Of a stretch of 64,000 bases of DNA, positions 1-10,500 are shown one piece after another. Source of the stretch: Holothuria scabra. Its lineage: Eukaryota; Echinodermata; Holothuroidea; Aspidochirotida; Holothuriidae. The first letter of the stretch is position 1; every line of letters starts with the position of its first letter. The translations under genes were made by a program, and so were the position numbers. Location: positions 4,230,284-4,294,283 of the forward strand of contig CM074190.1 in the NCBI GenBank assembly GCA_037179385.1, written 5' to 3'. The notes beneath the pieces were generated by a model. It saw only the letters and a list, made by a program, of their open reading frames with translations, searched no databases and had not been told where the DNA came from.

Positions 1-310
1 TGTAAACACTGTATCTCAAGAAGGGAATATGTGAGGGATCTCATACATAGCAGGTGGATTGCCCATATTATGTAGATGATCACCATTATTTTTGGTGGAG
101 GTCAAAGGTCATTTGGGGTCATTAGAGATGAAAAGCTCAAAAACTTGTAAACACCATATGTCAAGAAAGGTAACTGCCAGGAATCTCATATTTACCAAGT
201 GGATTGTCCATATTGAGTAGATGACCCCTATTGTTTTTATTGGATGTCAAAGGTCATTTGGGGTCATCAGAGTTCAAAACATCTAAACCATGCAAACACT
301 ACATCTCAAA
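1..310 (+). repeat. Tandem units of the AGGTCA-bearing repeat family
   Basis: Two roughly 145-bp units, each beginning with TGTAAACAC and a run like ATATCTCAAG, start near 1 and 147; a third start is seen near 290. Each unit ends in a GGTCAAAGGTCATTTGGGGTCA-like stretch. Positions 99-111 are a perfect AGGTCA-A-AGGTCA (DR1 spacing). The units are related to those at 40741-41983 and 12770-13560. The repeat may continue beyond the left edge of the window. Confidence 0.75.
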
Positions 311-2097
311 AGAGTATAACTGTTGAAGTTAATATACATGAGCGGTTAGGGTGAAAGGGTACGAATAATTTGGCATGGGTAATGTAAAAGGCATAGGTTT
401 ATAATTTTTTTGGAACAGTTCATTAACTTCACTAGGTAAATTCTTTAGTGAGGTAATTTTGAAAATGTATTTGTAAAGTAATGAAGCAAACTCATAGGAG
501 GAAGGTCTTAGGTGCACAAAAAAAGGCACATCACATGGTAGAACACTGTGCAGTATGTTGATTCTGGCATGAAATTGTACCCTGTTATTACATTAAGTTC
601 CAAGTATTAATACATGAAAAGTGGGCAGAGCAAAATATAAAATCTTAAAAGGCAAAATGTGTTCATCAGGCTAGCATACATGCTTCAATGCTCATGGGTA
701 TGCTGATTTTGCAGCCACAAGTAAATAGATTTTCATGAAACTGATGTGGAACATGTGAGTTTAAACAGTCTGTACAAGGGTCATTTAGGGACATAGTCTG
801 AAAATATTAGAAGATGCTTCTATGCACACTAAGTAGATGACTGATGTGGAACTTCATAAGTGTAAACTTTGAACAGAGAGTATTCTGTGTGATGCACAAG
901 AATCTCTTTTATAACATACTTACATTGCTTTTTCAATAATCTTAAAGAAAAACCTGAAGAAAACATTAAATTTAGTGGCAAAAAGTGCTAATATTTGGCA
1001 ATCCTTGTGCCTACTGACCTCATGAGGACATGTGCATGCAAGCATGCATGAATTGGAAATGGGAATTGATTAGTTAGATATACCACAGTTAATTAGCTTT
1101 ACAAAAAAGAACCTAATTTATACTGATCATTTGGTATCAAATACCCTTCAGCGCACATGAACTGTCATTGCCTAATAGAGTGAATCAAATTGTGACTGAC
1201 CCATTCTTTGCCATTTGGTCACAGTTATCTGGCCTTATTTTTCACAGTTGACTGCCAGTTATCCCCACAACAGTGTCCTGAAGGATTACCTCATACAAAC
1301 ATACAGCTCAATTGACTTAAGCTTTTTACTGTATAAGTGGTGTTAATTGACTCTTATAAACCCTCTGAAGAAAGCTTATTTTTATCTCATTACATAACAA
1401 CCATGACAGCCCATTGTTTGTATATACTCCTATTTCCTGCCATTCTTGCATGCATTTAGTACTCTATTTGTGGTCAAAATGTCAGACCTCCATGAAAGTC
1501 ACACCTCTGCAAAATCAAGCATAAAATAACTGTCCACATTATCTTGTCTCATCTGACCACAAATAAAAGTTGTTTGCCTAGCCATTGTCTGGAGATGGAG
1601 AAGTTCATGTACACTTGATCAAGTTTCTAAACTGAAAGTCATCTTAGAAATACTGTAGCTTGACCCCCTTTAGAAATAGTGTCCTTTACATAAAAGCTGG
1701 TGGAATTGAACAAATAGTGTGTTTGTATTAGGATATTTGTTGAACACAGATTGAAACATTGGTGTCTATCTAGATTGGTGCTTCTGCTTTACATTTTCAA
1801 TATGCTCTACAGTGATTATTTATCACTTAAGTTTCATTGTAAAATTTGTTTTAAATTTTTGATAGGATAAAATGTATCAGCATACTACTTGCCTCATCTC
1901 TGCATATATCTGGATAACTGCACCCAAAAAGTAACCCCTATGTGAAGGATTATAGTTATGTCAAATATCATCATCGAGTGGGAATTCTTGTCTCACATTT
2001 CATTTTTATCCATGTCATTATTTCCCCCCCCCCCCCCCCAAAAAAAAAGTGTATCATTAAGCTTAATGGTATAGAACCATTGCTTCAAGATTACCCT
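311..2097. other. Unassigned AT-rich intergenic or intronic DNA
   Basis: No ORF with coding character, no RRM-type exon and no clear repeat boundary was seen. The only notable structure is a composite homopolymer at 2024-2048 (16 C followed by 9 A). The first CIRBP-like gene would have to be transcribed through this stretch if its missing 5' exons lie left of the window. Confidence 0.5.
2024..2048. repeat. (C)16(A)9 composite homopolymer
   Basis: Sixteen C are followed directly by nine A. The same C-then-A arrangement recurs near 23126-23141, 46847-46862 and 63676-63699, sometimes at transposon-like junctions. Confidence 0.9.
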
Positions 2098-2224
2098 TAA
2101 TAGTCAGGTTCACTATGTATTTTCGTTGGCAATCATGGTAGATTAGGTAACCTAAACATTTTTGGAATCTTTATTACATGGAGAATCTGAAAATCAATGT
2201 TTACATTTGCGCTGATACCGGTAT

Positions 2225-2256
2225 GGCCGCCATTTTGGATTTTCAAAATGGCCGCC
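2225..2256. repeat. Inverted pair of GCCGCCATTTTG motifs in left TIR
   Basis: GGCCGCCATTTTG (2225-2237) and CAAAATGGCCGCC (2244-2256) form a near-perfect inverted repeat around a 6-bp spacer. The half-motif matches the textbook YY1-type core (GCCGCCATNTT). The same motif recurs in the right TIR near 5511-5545 and 5712-5745. Binding is inference. Confidence 0.6.
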
Positions 2257-5098
2257 GTAAAAAGACATATTTTGCTCTATTTCTACCTCTACATACCCTC
2301 AAAACCTTGTAAAATATATCAAGTCTATGTTTTCAGGTACAAGGAATCCATACTCTGCATAATCAGATTTCTGACTGTTACAATTCTTTCTTTTTGAGGA
2401 GGGTGATGGGCCCGTATAGGTCCCTCTCTCGCGGGGGGGGAGGGGAATTCGGGCAAACCAACCAAAAAAATTTCTGCTCCACCAAATGAAAATTGAAACT
2501 ACTACACCGGGCATTAGGAGAAAGTTCTATGGCCTATGCCCCCAAGCCCAACACTTGCCCCCATCACAACGGACTACGGGCATAGGCGTACGAGGCGGGG
2601 GGCAGGGGGCAGACTGCTCCCCAAATTTTCTCAAGACCTAAAACTCGGGCAGGGATCTGGAAAAATTCGGGCAGCCGTTTGAGTCTTAAAACCTGGTTTG
2701 TTTCTACTTACACAGAAAACTCCTAGTCGCACCCGAATTCCTTCAAACACTTGGCCGAAAAAATAATAAAAAAGCATCATAGTCACGGTACAATTTTCAT
2801 GAAAACTCTAAAAGATACCAAAATTTGCGACACATTCGGGCAGCTTATGAAAAAAATTTTTCATAATTTTTCGTCAGCCTCACTTCATATTCTTGCGCAA
2901 ACCTTTGCCTGAAATGACACAATTTTCAGGCAAAAGTTGCAAAAAGTTCTGGGATATTTTTAATTGCCGGATTACAAGGGGAGAGAGGATGTATACAGTT
3001 CCCAAAATTTTGCCCCAACAAATCAATCAAAAGCTATGTCATGCAACTAAACTATCCCATTATGAATAAAACGTAAAGGTATCGTGAAGATTTCATTTCG
3101 TTTTTAATTTTGTATTCCCTTGCCTCAGGCAAAAGGAGTCTATGCGACTATGCCGATGATTTGGCCACGTTTGTTTTCATTTAATGGGTACGGTTTGTGG
3201 GGATCAAGTGTGCCAACACCGTTGATATGGACTTAGGTGGTTTGCTCACTAGGAAATGATTTGCGCCCTTGTTTGTTTAAATGCATATAAACAGGCTGCT
3301 ACCTTGCTTGGTAATCGCGCGAAAATTGAGTTAATCAGTTTTTAAGGGCCAATTCGTTGCATGGCATCCCCACTCCGGTAATTCGGGCCTCTGAATCTGA
3401 GCTAAACAGGCTGCTAAAACACACGGGATCCTTGTGAAGTTCGACGAAACTTATATTTAATAGGCAGCCGGAATGCGATGCAATGCCATCCTCCCTCGAA
3501 GTTGAGAAGCCTTGGGCTTTTCGAGGGTTTCTGAAGTTTTTCAATTTTCAAAATTATATTGGTGATAATCTGTAGCATGCTACATGACGTAAAATAGTTT
3601 GTAGAACGCGCAAACAAACTCATCTTCCAATGATTATAGCTTAATGTAGTCATCCAATGGTAGTGGTACATTTAATCTGGGAGTTTTCTGACCCTTTTGT
3701 AGATTTGCTCATTTTTGGTGAAAATTTTATTGCAAACGAAAGTTCAAAATATTGATGGCTTTGATTCTGCTTATAAGCATGGGAAAGGCCATTTCCGGCT
3801 GTCTGAGAGGTTTTGATTTTTCTTTTATGTGTACGCTCCGCGCCAAAAGATGGTGGCCCTCCGCTTAGATAGTCTTTCGAGCAGAATTACATTTTTCGGC
3901 TGAGATCCTCCCCCTCCAAACTGAAATGCTCCCGTACGCCTATGGCTACGGGCCCAGGGTGGGGTAAAATGCAACAATAAATTTTAAAAAAGTAGCAAAA
4001 TGACGGCCAAAAAATTAAAATTTCCAATCCAAAACTGAAAGCATATCCCCGTCCGCTTGCTTTTTTCTTATACAATTTTAAGTTGTTTTCGAAAAAAGGT
4101 GTTTTGTTAGAATAGCATCACCACAGGCCTGTTTAGCAACGTTCTACTGGTACCGGACACAGGAACTGATTTCACTCAGATGTTTCAAATGTTTTCGCCA
4201 TATTACCGGTAGTACAGTGTCTTGAATTCAAACTTTTAAAGGACTAGAAAGGATCGCAGGCTCACGTTTTGGACACCATTCTAAGGGTTTAAGAAGCGTC
4301 AAAACTTCCTTAATATCATAAGGTTTGAGCAATTAAGTTCAAGTTGCTGATCACCTCTGTTTGGTAGCTGTATATTGTTAAAGGGGGCAAATGACTTGGA
4401 ACATTTTGGGTGGATCTCAGTCATACTGTGAACTAAATGCACAAGATTAGCTTTAGAATTCTTCACTTTTACAGCTGCTTCAGTTGGTTGTACAGTGTAG
4501 GAGTCGGAACTTTGTTACGAAAATTTATGGGTTATTCAAAGTCAAGATGTCATTTCAAGGGGTTGGTCTTATTTGGGATGAGGAAAATGAGCTACAGGTC
4601 TACAATTATTTAGGCCTACACAAATTGTGAGGTTGGGTAGGGGTATTCATTAATTCCAGTTAGAAAAGAAGTTGTATGCTCGTCCCTCCCCAGACAATTG
4701 AACTGTTTCTGTTTTGTTTGAAATCCCAAATTGGTGACTTTATGTAAATGTGAGTCTATTCAAATCATAATATTATAGCTGTATGCTGTTACATTTGTTA
4801 TAACTTTTTATAACCTCTTGTGATGTGCTAATTAAATAAAATAATTGAGCTAATTAACTAATGTTCAAACAAACTTAACCCATAATCATTAAATACATTT
4901 GAAAGAGTAAGTTTCATTCTCCGTTGGAAATAAAACTGTTCGTTACAAATATCAATCTAAACCAGAAATAGAACCGGATTATATCAATTCCGGCCTATTG
5001 TTTATGTAGTTGCGAGAGCATAAAGGTTAATATATTGTTTTTACATATTAACTATTGTGGTGGAGGTTTTTATGGGGGATGTTCTTGTGCCTTTTCAG

Positions 5099-5293
5099 TG
5101 CATAACCCATCATGAGTGAAGATCGCGAAGAAAGCAATTGGTCTTTGGGCATGTCTAAGGAGTCTGTAGAGCAGAAACTATGCATCATTTGCCCTGAGAA
5201 AAACATTAGCAAAAGGCCACTTGTTCTAAACCCTTGGATAGAATCCTAAAAGAGGTTATAAATGGTTACAAATTCTGTAATATTCTCTATGAT
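5099..5293 (+). pseudogene. Exon-like segment with 45-codon ORF inside the 3.77-kb element
   Basis: A pyrimidine-rich acceptor ends at 5098 (CCTTTTCAG), an ATG follows at 5112, and a GTAAGT donor starts at 5294, so the segment looks like an internal or first coding exon. The ATG frame runs 45 codons to a TAA at 5247-5249. It starts MSEDREESNW and contains a CIIC motif followed by a basic stretch (KRPLVLNP). After the stop, a one-base shift gives an open frame up to the donor, which suggests a decayed longer exon. The second transposon copy (62338-62475) keeps the same ORF with only S-to-P and S-to-N type changes. It may be a captured host exon or the first exon of a lost transposase; I do not recognise the protein. 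Confidence 0.4.
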
Positions 5294-5319
5294 GTAAGTA
5301 TATTACCTTATCCAATTTG

Positions 5320-5877
5320 AAAATCCCAAAATGGCTGCCATAAAGGGATCTCTCCAGATTTAAACATTGATTTTTAGTTTTCTAATACCATTACCTTTCC
5401 AAAAATGTATAAGTGCGTAAAGCTGGCATGGTTTTGAAAGTAATATAAGTTAAATAAAGTGGTTAGGGTAATAAGCGGCGGCAAAAGTTGTACAAAATAT
5501 GTCTTTTACAGTGGCCATTTTGAAAATCCAAAATGGCCGCCATAAAAGCTTTTCTCCAAATTTAAACATTGACTTTCAGTTTTCTTATGCTATAACCTTT
5601 CTAAAATGTATAAATTTGCAAAGCTACTATGATTTAGAACCAAATACAATAGGTTTAGTAAAGTGTTTAAGGTAATTAAGGTCAGAAACAGAAGAAGATA
5701 TGTATTTTACAGCCGCCATTTTGAAAAAATCCAAATGGCCGCCATACAAACATCTGTTCAAATGTAAACATTAATTTTTAGTTTCCTGATGCTATAAGCT
5801 TTCCAAAAATATATAGGTTTCATAATCTACCATGATTGCCAACGAAACATAATTTTTTGACATAGTGAACCTGACTA
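5320..5877. repeat. Three direct subrepeats of about 202 bp at the right end
   Basis: The motif ATGGCNGCCA sits at 5331, 5533 and 5735, giving a period of about 202 bp. Each unit continues with a line containing TTAAACATTGA or TAAACATTAA and TTTTAGTTTTC. Only one equivalent unit is present in the left TIR, so the two ends are asymmetric. The same arrangement is kept in copy 2 (62546-63103). Confidence 0.75.
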
Positions 5878-5880
5878 TAA

Positions 5881-6198
5881 TGACACTTTTCAAAAGTATT
5901 AAGATTTTATTTTGCATTGCTGCTGTCATTTAAAATTAGTTCAGGTAATAAGAGCAAGCATAATGTTGTATACTGTGTATCAAACAAGGAAAACTTGTAC
6001 TGTGTGTTATGCTGTACCTACAGTATAAGTAGACAAAAGGCAAATTAAAAGTCTTGTTAAATTATGGATTAATAGAGATATCAGCTTTTGTTAATTTGCA
6101 AAGGATACCATAGACAATGGGTGGGGCATTTCCCCCATAAAGCAAAAATTGCCGTCACTAATAGCCAAGGTTACACATCTCTGTTCAGATGTCTCTTT
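5881..6198. other. Unassigned sequence right of transposon copy 1
   Basis: AT-rich, with no coding signal and no repeat boundary that I can define. Confidence 0.4.
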
Positions 6199-6580
6199 AG
6201 GCTTGGTCTCACATACCCCGCAACACCCAGTGTTAACTCATGTTTACAATCAGACAAAACCGCAGGCTAACCCTGTGTTTTCTAGTCTGTGTTCTCACAT
6301 ACCCAGTGTTTCGTTGATTGGATAGCGTTACCATAGTAACGAGGTCAAATATCTTACACACCGATTACAGTAAAATGTAAGAAAATACCTGTCATCAGTG
6401 CCATAAATACCTGTGACCTTGCTTGAATAAAACAAACACGATGTTTAAAACTGCTTAACCCTGCGATTTGAGGTGGATCAAAATTTAAACACCGACCCTG
6501 CGTTAACCCGCGGTCCCATGTTACTCGAGCTTGAGGTAACACAGTGTTACCTCTAGCGTGGGGTATGTGAGAACACAGTT
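6199..6580. mobile_element. Candidate short inverted-repeat element (MITE-like)
   Basis: GGTCTCACATACCCCGC near 6205-6221 is matched by the reverse complement of GCGTGGGGTATGTGAGAACA near 6557-6576. A further direct copy (TTCTCACATACCC) lies near 6291-6303. The enclosed 380 bp has no ORF. I could not find a convincing target-site duplication, so the exact ends are uncertain. Confidence 0.4.
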
Positions 6581-6839
6581 TTTGATCCAATGCATGTAGG
6601 AGAGTGTTTGGATGAGGGCTTGTTTAAACACTAACCTCAATAGCAGACTTTTGGAAACATAGAGGCATCGGAAGACAGAGACTTCAGAAGGTGAGCTGTC
6701 CCCATTGATCAAACTTTGGATAAAAATGGTTTCAAAATACCGCTTTATCAAGTAATGAGACAAAACAGTTTTCTGGCATGTTAAAGCTGTGTGAGAAATT
6801 CCTCTTGTTTGTGGAGACCAAAGGTTTGAGGTGACAAAA

Positions 6840-7170
6840 GATAAAACCCTTTATACATAATATTTTTAGGGGGATAACTGTGAGGGATCTCATACCATTG
6901 AGGTAGTACTTCCATACTCATACTGTACTAAGCTTAATTTTGAATTGCTCATGTTGATGGAAGTGTTGGTGAGGTGATCACTATTGTTTTTAAGGGGTCG
7001 AAAGGTCATTTGGGGTCACATGAGGTCAAAAAGTTTTGGCCTTACTAGTAAGATATCTCAGTTCAGAAGGATAATTGTATGGGATCTCATGCATGTCATG
7101 TTTGTTTCCATGTTTGCTATTGATATATCATATGGCAAGGAATCACTAAGCCTGTTGGCTTTCTAGTTAC
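6840..7170 (+). repeat. Remnant of the AGGTCA-bearing repeat family with its 3' end
   Basis: The unit text GGGATCTCATAC and GGTCATTTGGGGTCA recur here. The segment ends with GGCAAGGAATC (7134-7144), then AAGCCTGTTGGCTT, a small hairpin. The identical ending closes the large array at 41948-41978, so this is the 3' boundary of the family. Confidence 0.6.
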
Positions 7171-8630
7171 AAATGGTTCACAAAGTAAATCAATGGGAAA
7201 ATCTTGCATTTTGCACTGAAAGTGATAAAAATCTTAACACAAGGCCCTTTGTCATTGGTGGGATGAGCATCAGAAGTCAGACCTACTTTGTTTTCAAATT
7301 CCAGTGTTTACTGATTAGATTGGAAATAAGATTGATACATAAATCCCCATCATAAGTGTATTACTCTGCAATGTCATGAAGAGAATAGGAATGAGATACA
7401 GTTGTATGATGTTGTGGAACATGCCATGTAAGAAAAGGGGTTTGGAAAGATGCTAATGAGATTCACACTTGTGGGGCGATAATAATGTGATAGGCTCCCA
7501 AGTCTCCTTGCATTTGATATGAACCACATGGCTTGTTGTAATTGCTTTTGTGTATCATCCATGGACTTCCTAGACATGGACAGAGCATACTGCATGGTAC
7601 ATTGTAGCTACTGTACATGTGAGAAAAAGCTCACCAAGATGGCTGTCTGTTATTGTTTTGTGTGAAAGTTTGGACATGCTCAAGTATATCGCCATATTTT
7701 GCAAAGAAGTTGAAATATTTTTGAAATATGGCAAGGTAAGGTCAAAATCCCTTCACTTATTGCAGGAATATGATATTTTACCACATTCAAGTTAAACTTT
7801 TGTTTAAAATATTACAGATTTGTTTTCAAATCATACGATTTATAGCTTCACAACCGTCATCTTGGTGAACCTTTTTGGTTCCAGTCAGTGGCCAACAGCT
7901 ACAGATAGATATAAGTTAGTGGTATCTGTCATCTCAGAGACATAAGTTGGGAGAACCTGTATTTTATGGTATTCTATCACCAATTTTGAAGAGCACTTGG
8001 AATGAGAACAGTGGAGGTGGCTGTTTTTAACAGTAGCACATGAAAGTAAAAAAAAATATTTTGAATAAGTAAAGTAGTGTAAAAGAGGAACATGAGGATG
8101 TGGAATCTGATGTTATCATAGTCAATGAACCTTGCACATTTTTTGGGAAAGGCCCAAAATTATTGTACATGATTTTATTCAAAAAACATCAGGCTTTTTT
8201 AGGAAGCAAGAGCACGAATTTACAGAGATCGGTTCCTATGAACAAGTTGAACCCTGACATGAGTTACATAAACATTGACAGCTGAGTATTTGTCCATTCA
8301 GCATAAATTTGCTTTGTACCTCTGTTGTTGTGTGGATCCTCAAGCTGCTTTAGGGTCCAGCTTCTTAGAGTGTTTATTTGATACTTATCTTCCACAGCAT
8401 CAATAGTCACCGACAGAGAAACCGGCAGGTCCAAGGGATTTGCATTTGTCCAGTTTGAGAGTCCTTCAAGTGCTGATAATGCGATAACGGAAATGCATGG
8501 ATATGTAAGTTTCAAAAAATAGAAGTAAGATATATTTATATCTTACATTAGGGATACTTTTAAATTAGCAGTTTTAAATAATGGTTTAAATTGTGAAGCA
8601 TTAAAAGAATAGTCTGAAGCTACTTGTCAG
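7171..8630. other. Unassigned sequence, no gene seen
   Basis: Short ORFs here lack similarity to anything I know and have no flanking splice or start context. No RRM exon is present. No clear repeat was found. Confidence 0.4.
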
Positions 8631-8634
8631 GCGC

Positions 8635-9420
8635 ACAGCATGTTTGAAAGAACTAAAACATAAAGCTCCAATTTTTTTTTTTGAAGAAAAATCGGCCTTG
8701 CAGACTTGGAAAAAGGTGAAAAACCTTACCAATTTTGTACTTCAAAATGAACTAGTTTGCCTCATTAATATTTATGAGGCTTTTTTTCTGATGTCATGGA
8801 TGCACTTTGGTTTGTAAAAGTTATGTTCACAGACCTTTGTATAGCAGTCTGGGTGTGTGCTGCATTAGCATTGGAAACATGCCTAGATGTCACATGGGCT
8901 AAGAGATGGTCGTCACCTTTTGTCGTATTCTTATTTGAGTTCAGCAGCGCTAGTGTAGATTCATTTATTGGAAATAATTTGCTGTTATGGGAAAGCGGCT
9001 CTGTGTATGCACCTCAATCGCGGCTAACAGTTACTGATGTATACTTTACAGCTTGGAGTCTATTATTACTCCAAGCTTAACGGTACACAATGTGCCCAAA
9101 ATAGAAAATGAAGTAAGGTGACATCCTCTCCCTAGCTGCATGTCGTATCTGCCAAGCTTACCACTTACAAAGTTCTGAGTTACAGCTGTTCAAGCATCCC
9201 TTCAAAATTGCCTGAAAGAAGTTCTGTACAGTGCTACATCAACGTTAGGAACCAGCAAAATACAGGGCATGGCTTTATTCTTTCGCCACAAATTACAGCA
9301 ACATCCGTGTTGTTTGTGGGGATTACTTTGGCGAGTTGCTTCGAGTGTGACTGTATGTAGGGTACAGTAGGCCTAAGTTAGGCCTACTGTATACACTAGT
9401 AAGAAGATACTAAAACTAGA
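8635..9420 (+). repeat. Dispersed repeat; inverted copy lies in intron 2 of the CIRBP-like gene
   Basis: Blocks such as GCACAGCATGTTTGAAAGAA (8635 onward), GAAGTAAGGTGACATC, ACCAGCAAAATACAGGGCAT and TTTGTGGGGAT recur in the same order in the reverse complement of 48660-49147. This copy carries roughly 300 extra bases, about 8700-9000. No TIR or coding capacity was identified. Confidence 0.7.
9050..9077. repeat. Perfect 10-bp hairpin
   Basis: AGCTTGGAGT (9050-9059) and ACTCCAAGCT (9068-9077) are perfect complements around an 8-base loop. The hairpin is absent from the inverted copy near 49 kb. Confidence 0.85.
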
Positions 9421-9849
9421 AGTTTACAAAGTTGTTTCAACTATTTTTGTTTACGAAAATGCACCACAGCTATCACAATCTAATCTTGTGTGTGCTGTGA
9501 GGTGTGCGGCTCATGAAAGTGCAAAAGAAACATTAAAAATATGCTACATCACACTTCATTTGTTAGGACAGCAATACCCTCACAAAGGCTAACATTATTG
9601 CTTAGCTTAGGCCTAGCCTAACCTAATGTTTCATATGCACACTTGCACTCTGCCATATGAGTAATTGCCAATCTGGCTAGAACGGATCACTTAGAATATG
9701 AATCCATGATGTAATGGCGTCATCGAAAAACTCAGAAAAATGCAAAGTTTTAAGTTTTCTCCAAGGTCAAAATATTTTTAACCTCATGCTGCTGTCAGGA
9801 CATGAACATTGGTTTCTTGTATTAACAAAGGAACCTATGCAGTCAAGTC

Positions 9850-10500
9850 GGCATGGGTGTGTATGTGTGTATGTGACACATTGGAATGCAGGTATGTGAC
9901 ATGATATCTCAATAGCTGAGTATGCAATTTTTCTCAAACTTGGGGTGTATGTGCTCTATCGTTTTTGGTGCCCATATCTTGCATATTAACAATGTGCAGG
10001 GCTTAATATAAAATTTCTTAAAATGACAATATCTTGCCACTGGAACATTTTAGAGGGGTGGTGTAATGGAGATTTGTGTTCATCTAAGTGAAGTAAATGT
10101 GATGACCCAGCTTGACCTCATTTGACCTGTGTAAATTTTTGGGGGATGCCTGGGATTCGTCTTGATCAGACAAACCAAAAAAGGCAATTACACTACCCTC
10201 CTAGGATGTTCCTAGCTTGAGTTACTGACAATTAAGTGACAAGAAAGTGTGTAGGAGGTCATATGCATTGGAATGTGAGGTATGTGGTGCAATAACCAAG
10301 TAACATAGTGGGATGGTTTAATGAAAAGTTGTGTTCATCTGAGTAAAGTGCACATGTTGACTTACTTTGTGAACTCAATTGACCTTTTGACCTTTGTGAC
10401 TTTTTTTGTGATGCCTGCATTTGTCTTGTTGAGACGAATAACGAAGGCACTTATACTACCCTCCTATGGTGTTTCTAACTTGAGTTATTGTCATTTCAGT
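9850..10500 (+). repeat. Two diverged direct repeats of about 265 bp
   Basis: The text running ATTGGAATG, ATATCTC or AATAACC, GTTCATCT, TGACC, CTACCCTCCTA, TTGAGTTA appears first at about 9878-10228 and again at about 10262-10500. The opening TGTGTATGTGACAC resembles the start of the 40.8-kb array. The copies hold spaced AGGTCA half-sites on the minus strand: TGACCT-CATT-TGACCT at 10113-10128 (DR4 spacing) and TGACCT-TT-TGACCT at 10380-10393 (DR2 spacing). Confidence 0.6.

Larger units (their letters stand above)
2101..5877. mobile_element. 3.77-kb TIR DNA transposon, copy 1, non-autonomous
   Basis: The element starts TAGTCAGGTTCACTATGT and ends with its reverse complement; these 18 outer bases match perfectly, and similarity continues inward for about 200 bp with small indels. 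It is flanked by TAA at 2098-2100 and TAA at 5878-5880, a 3-bp target-site duplication. A near-identical second copy at 59341-63103 has a different duplication (TAT), which fixes both ends. The interior has no ORF longer than about 90 codons, so no transposase is encoded. It holds an exon-like ORF at 5099-5293, direct subrepeats at the right end, and a segment near 3820-3885 with the GCGCCAAA...CTCCGC module also found in the hAT-type elements here. A 3-bp TSD is known for PIF/Harbinger, Zator, Academ and CACTA-type elements; I cannot assign the superfamily from the ends alone. Confidence 0.9.

Noticed and set aside
2101..5877. Tc1/mariner TA duplication with a GTCAGG terminus
   Set aside because: The third base also matches on both sides of both copies (TAA/TAA and TAT/TAT), so a 3-bp duplication explains the flanks better.
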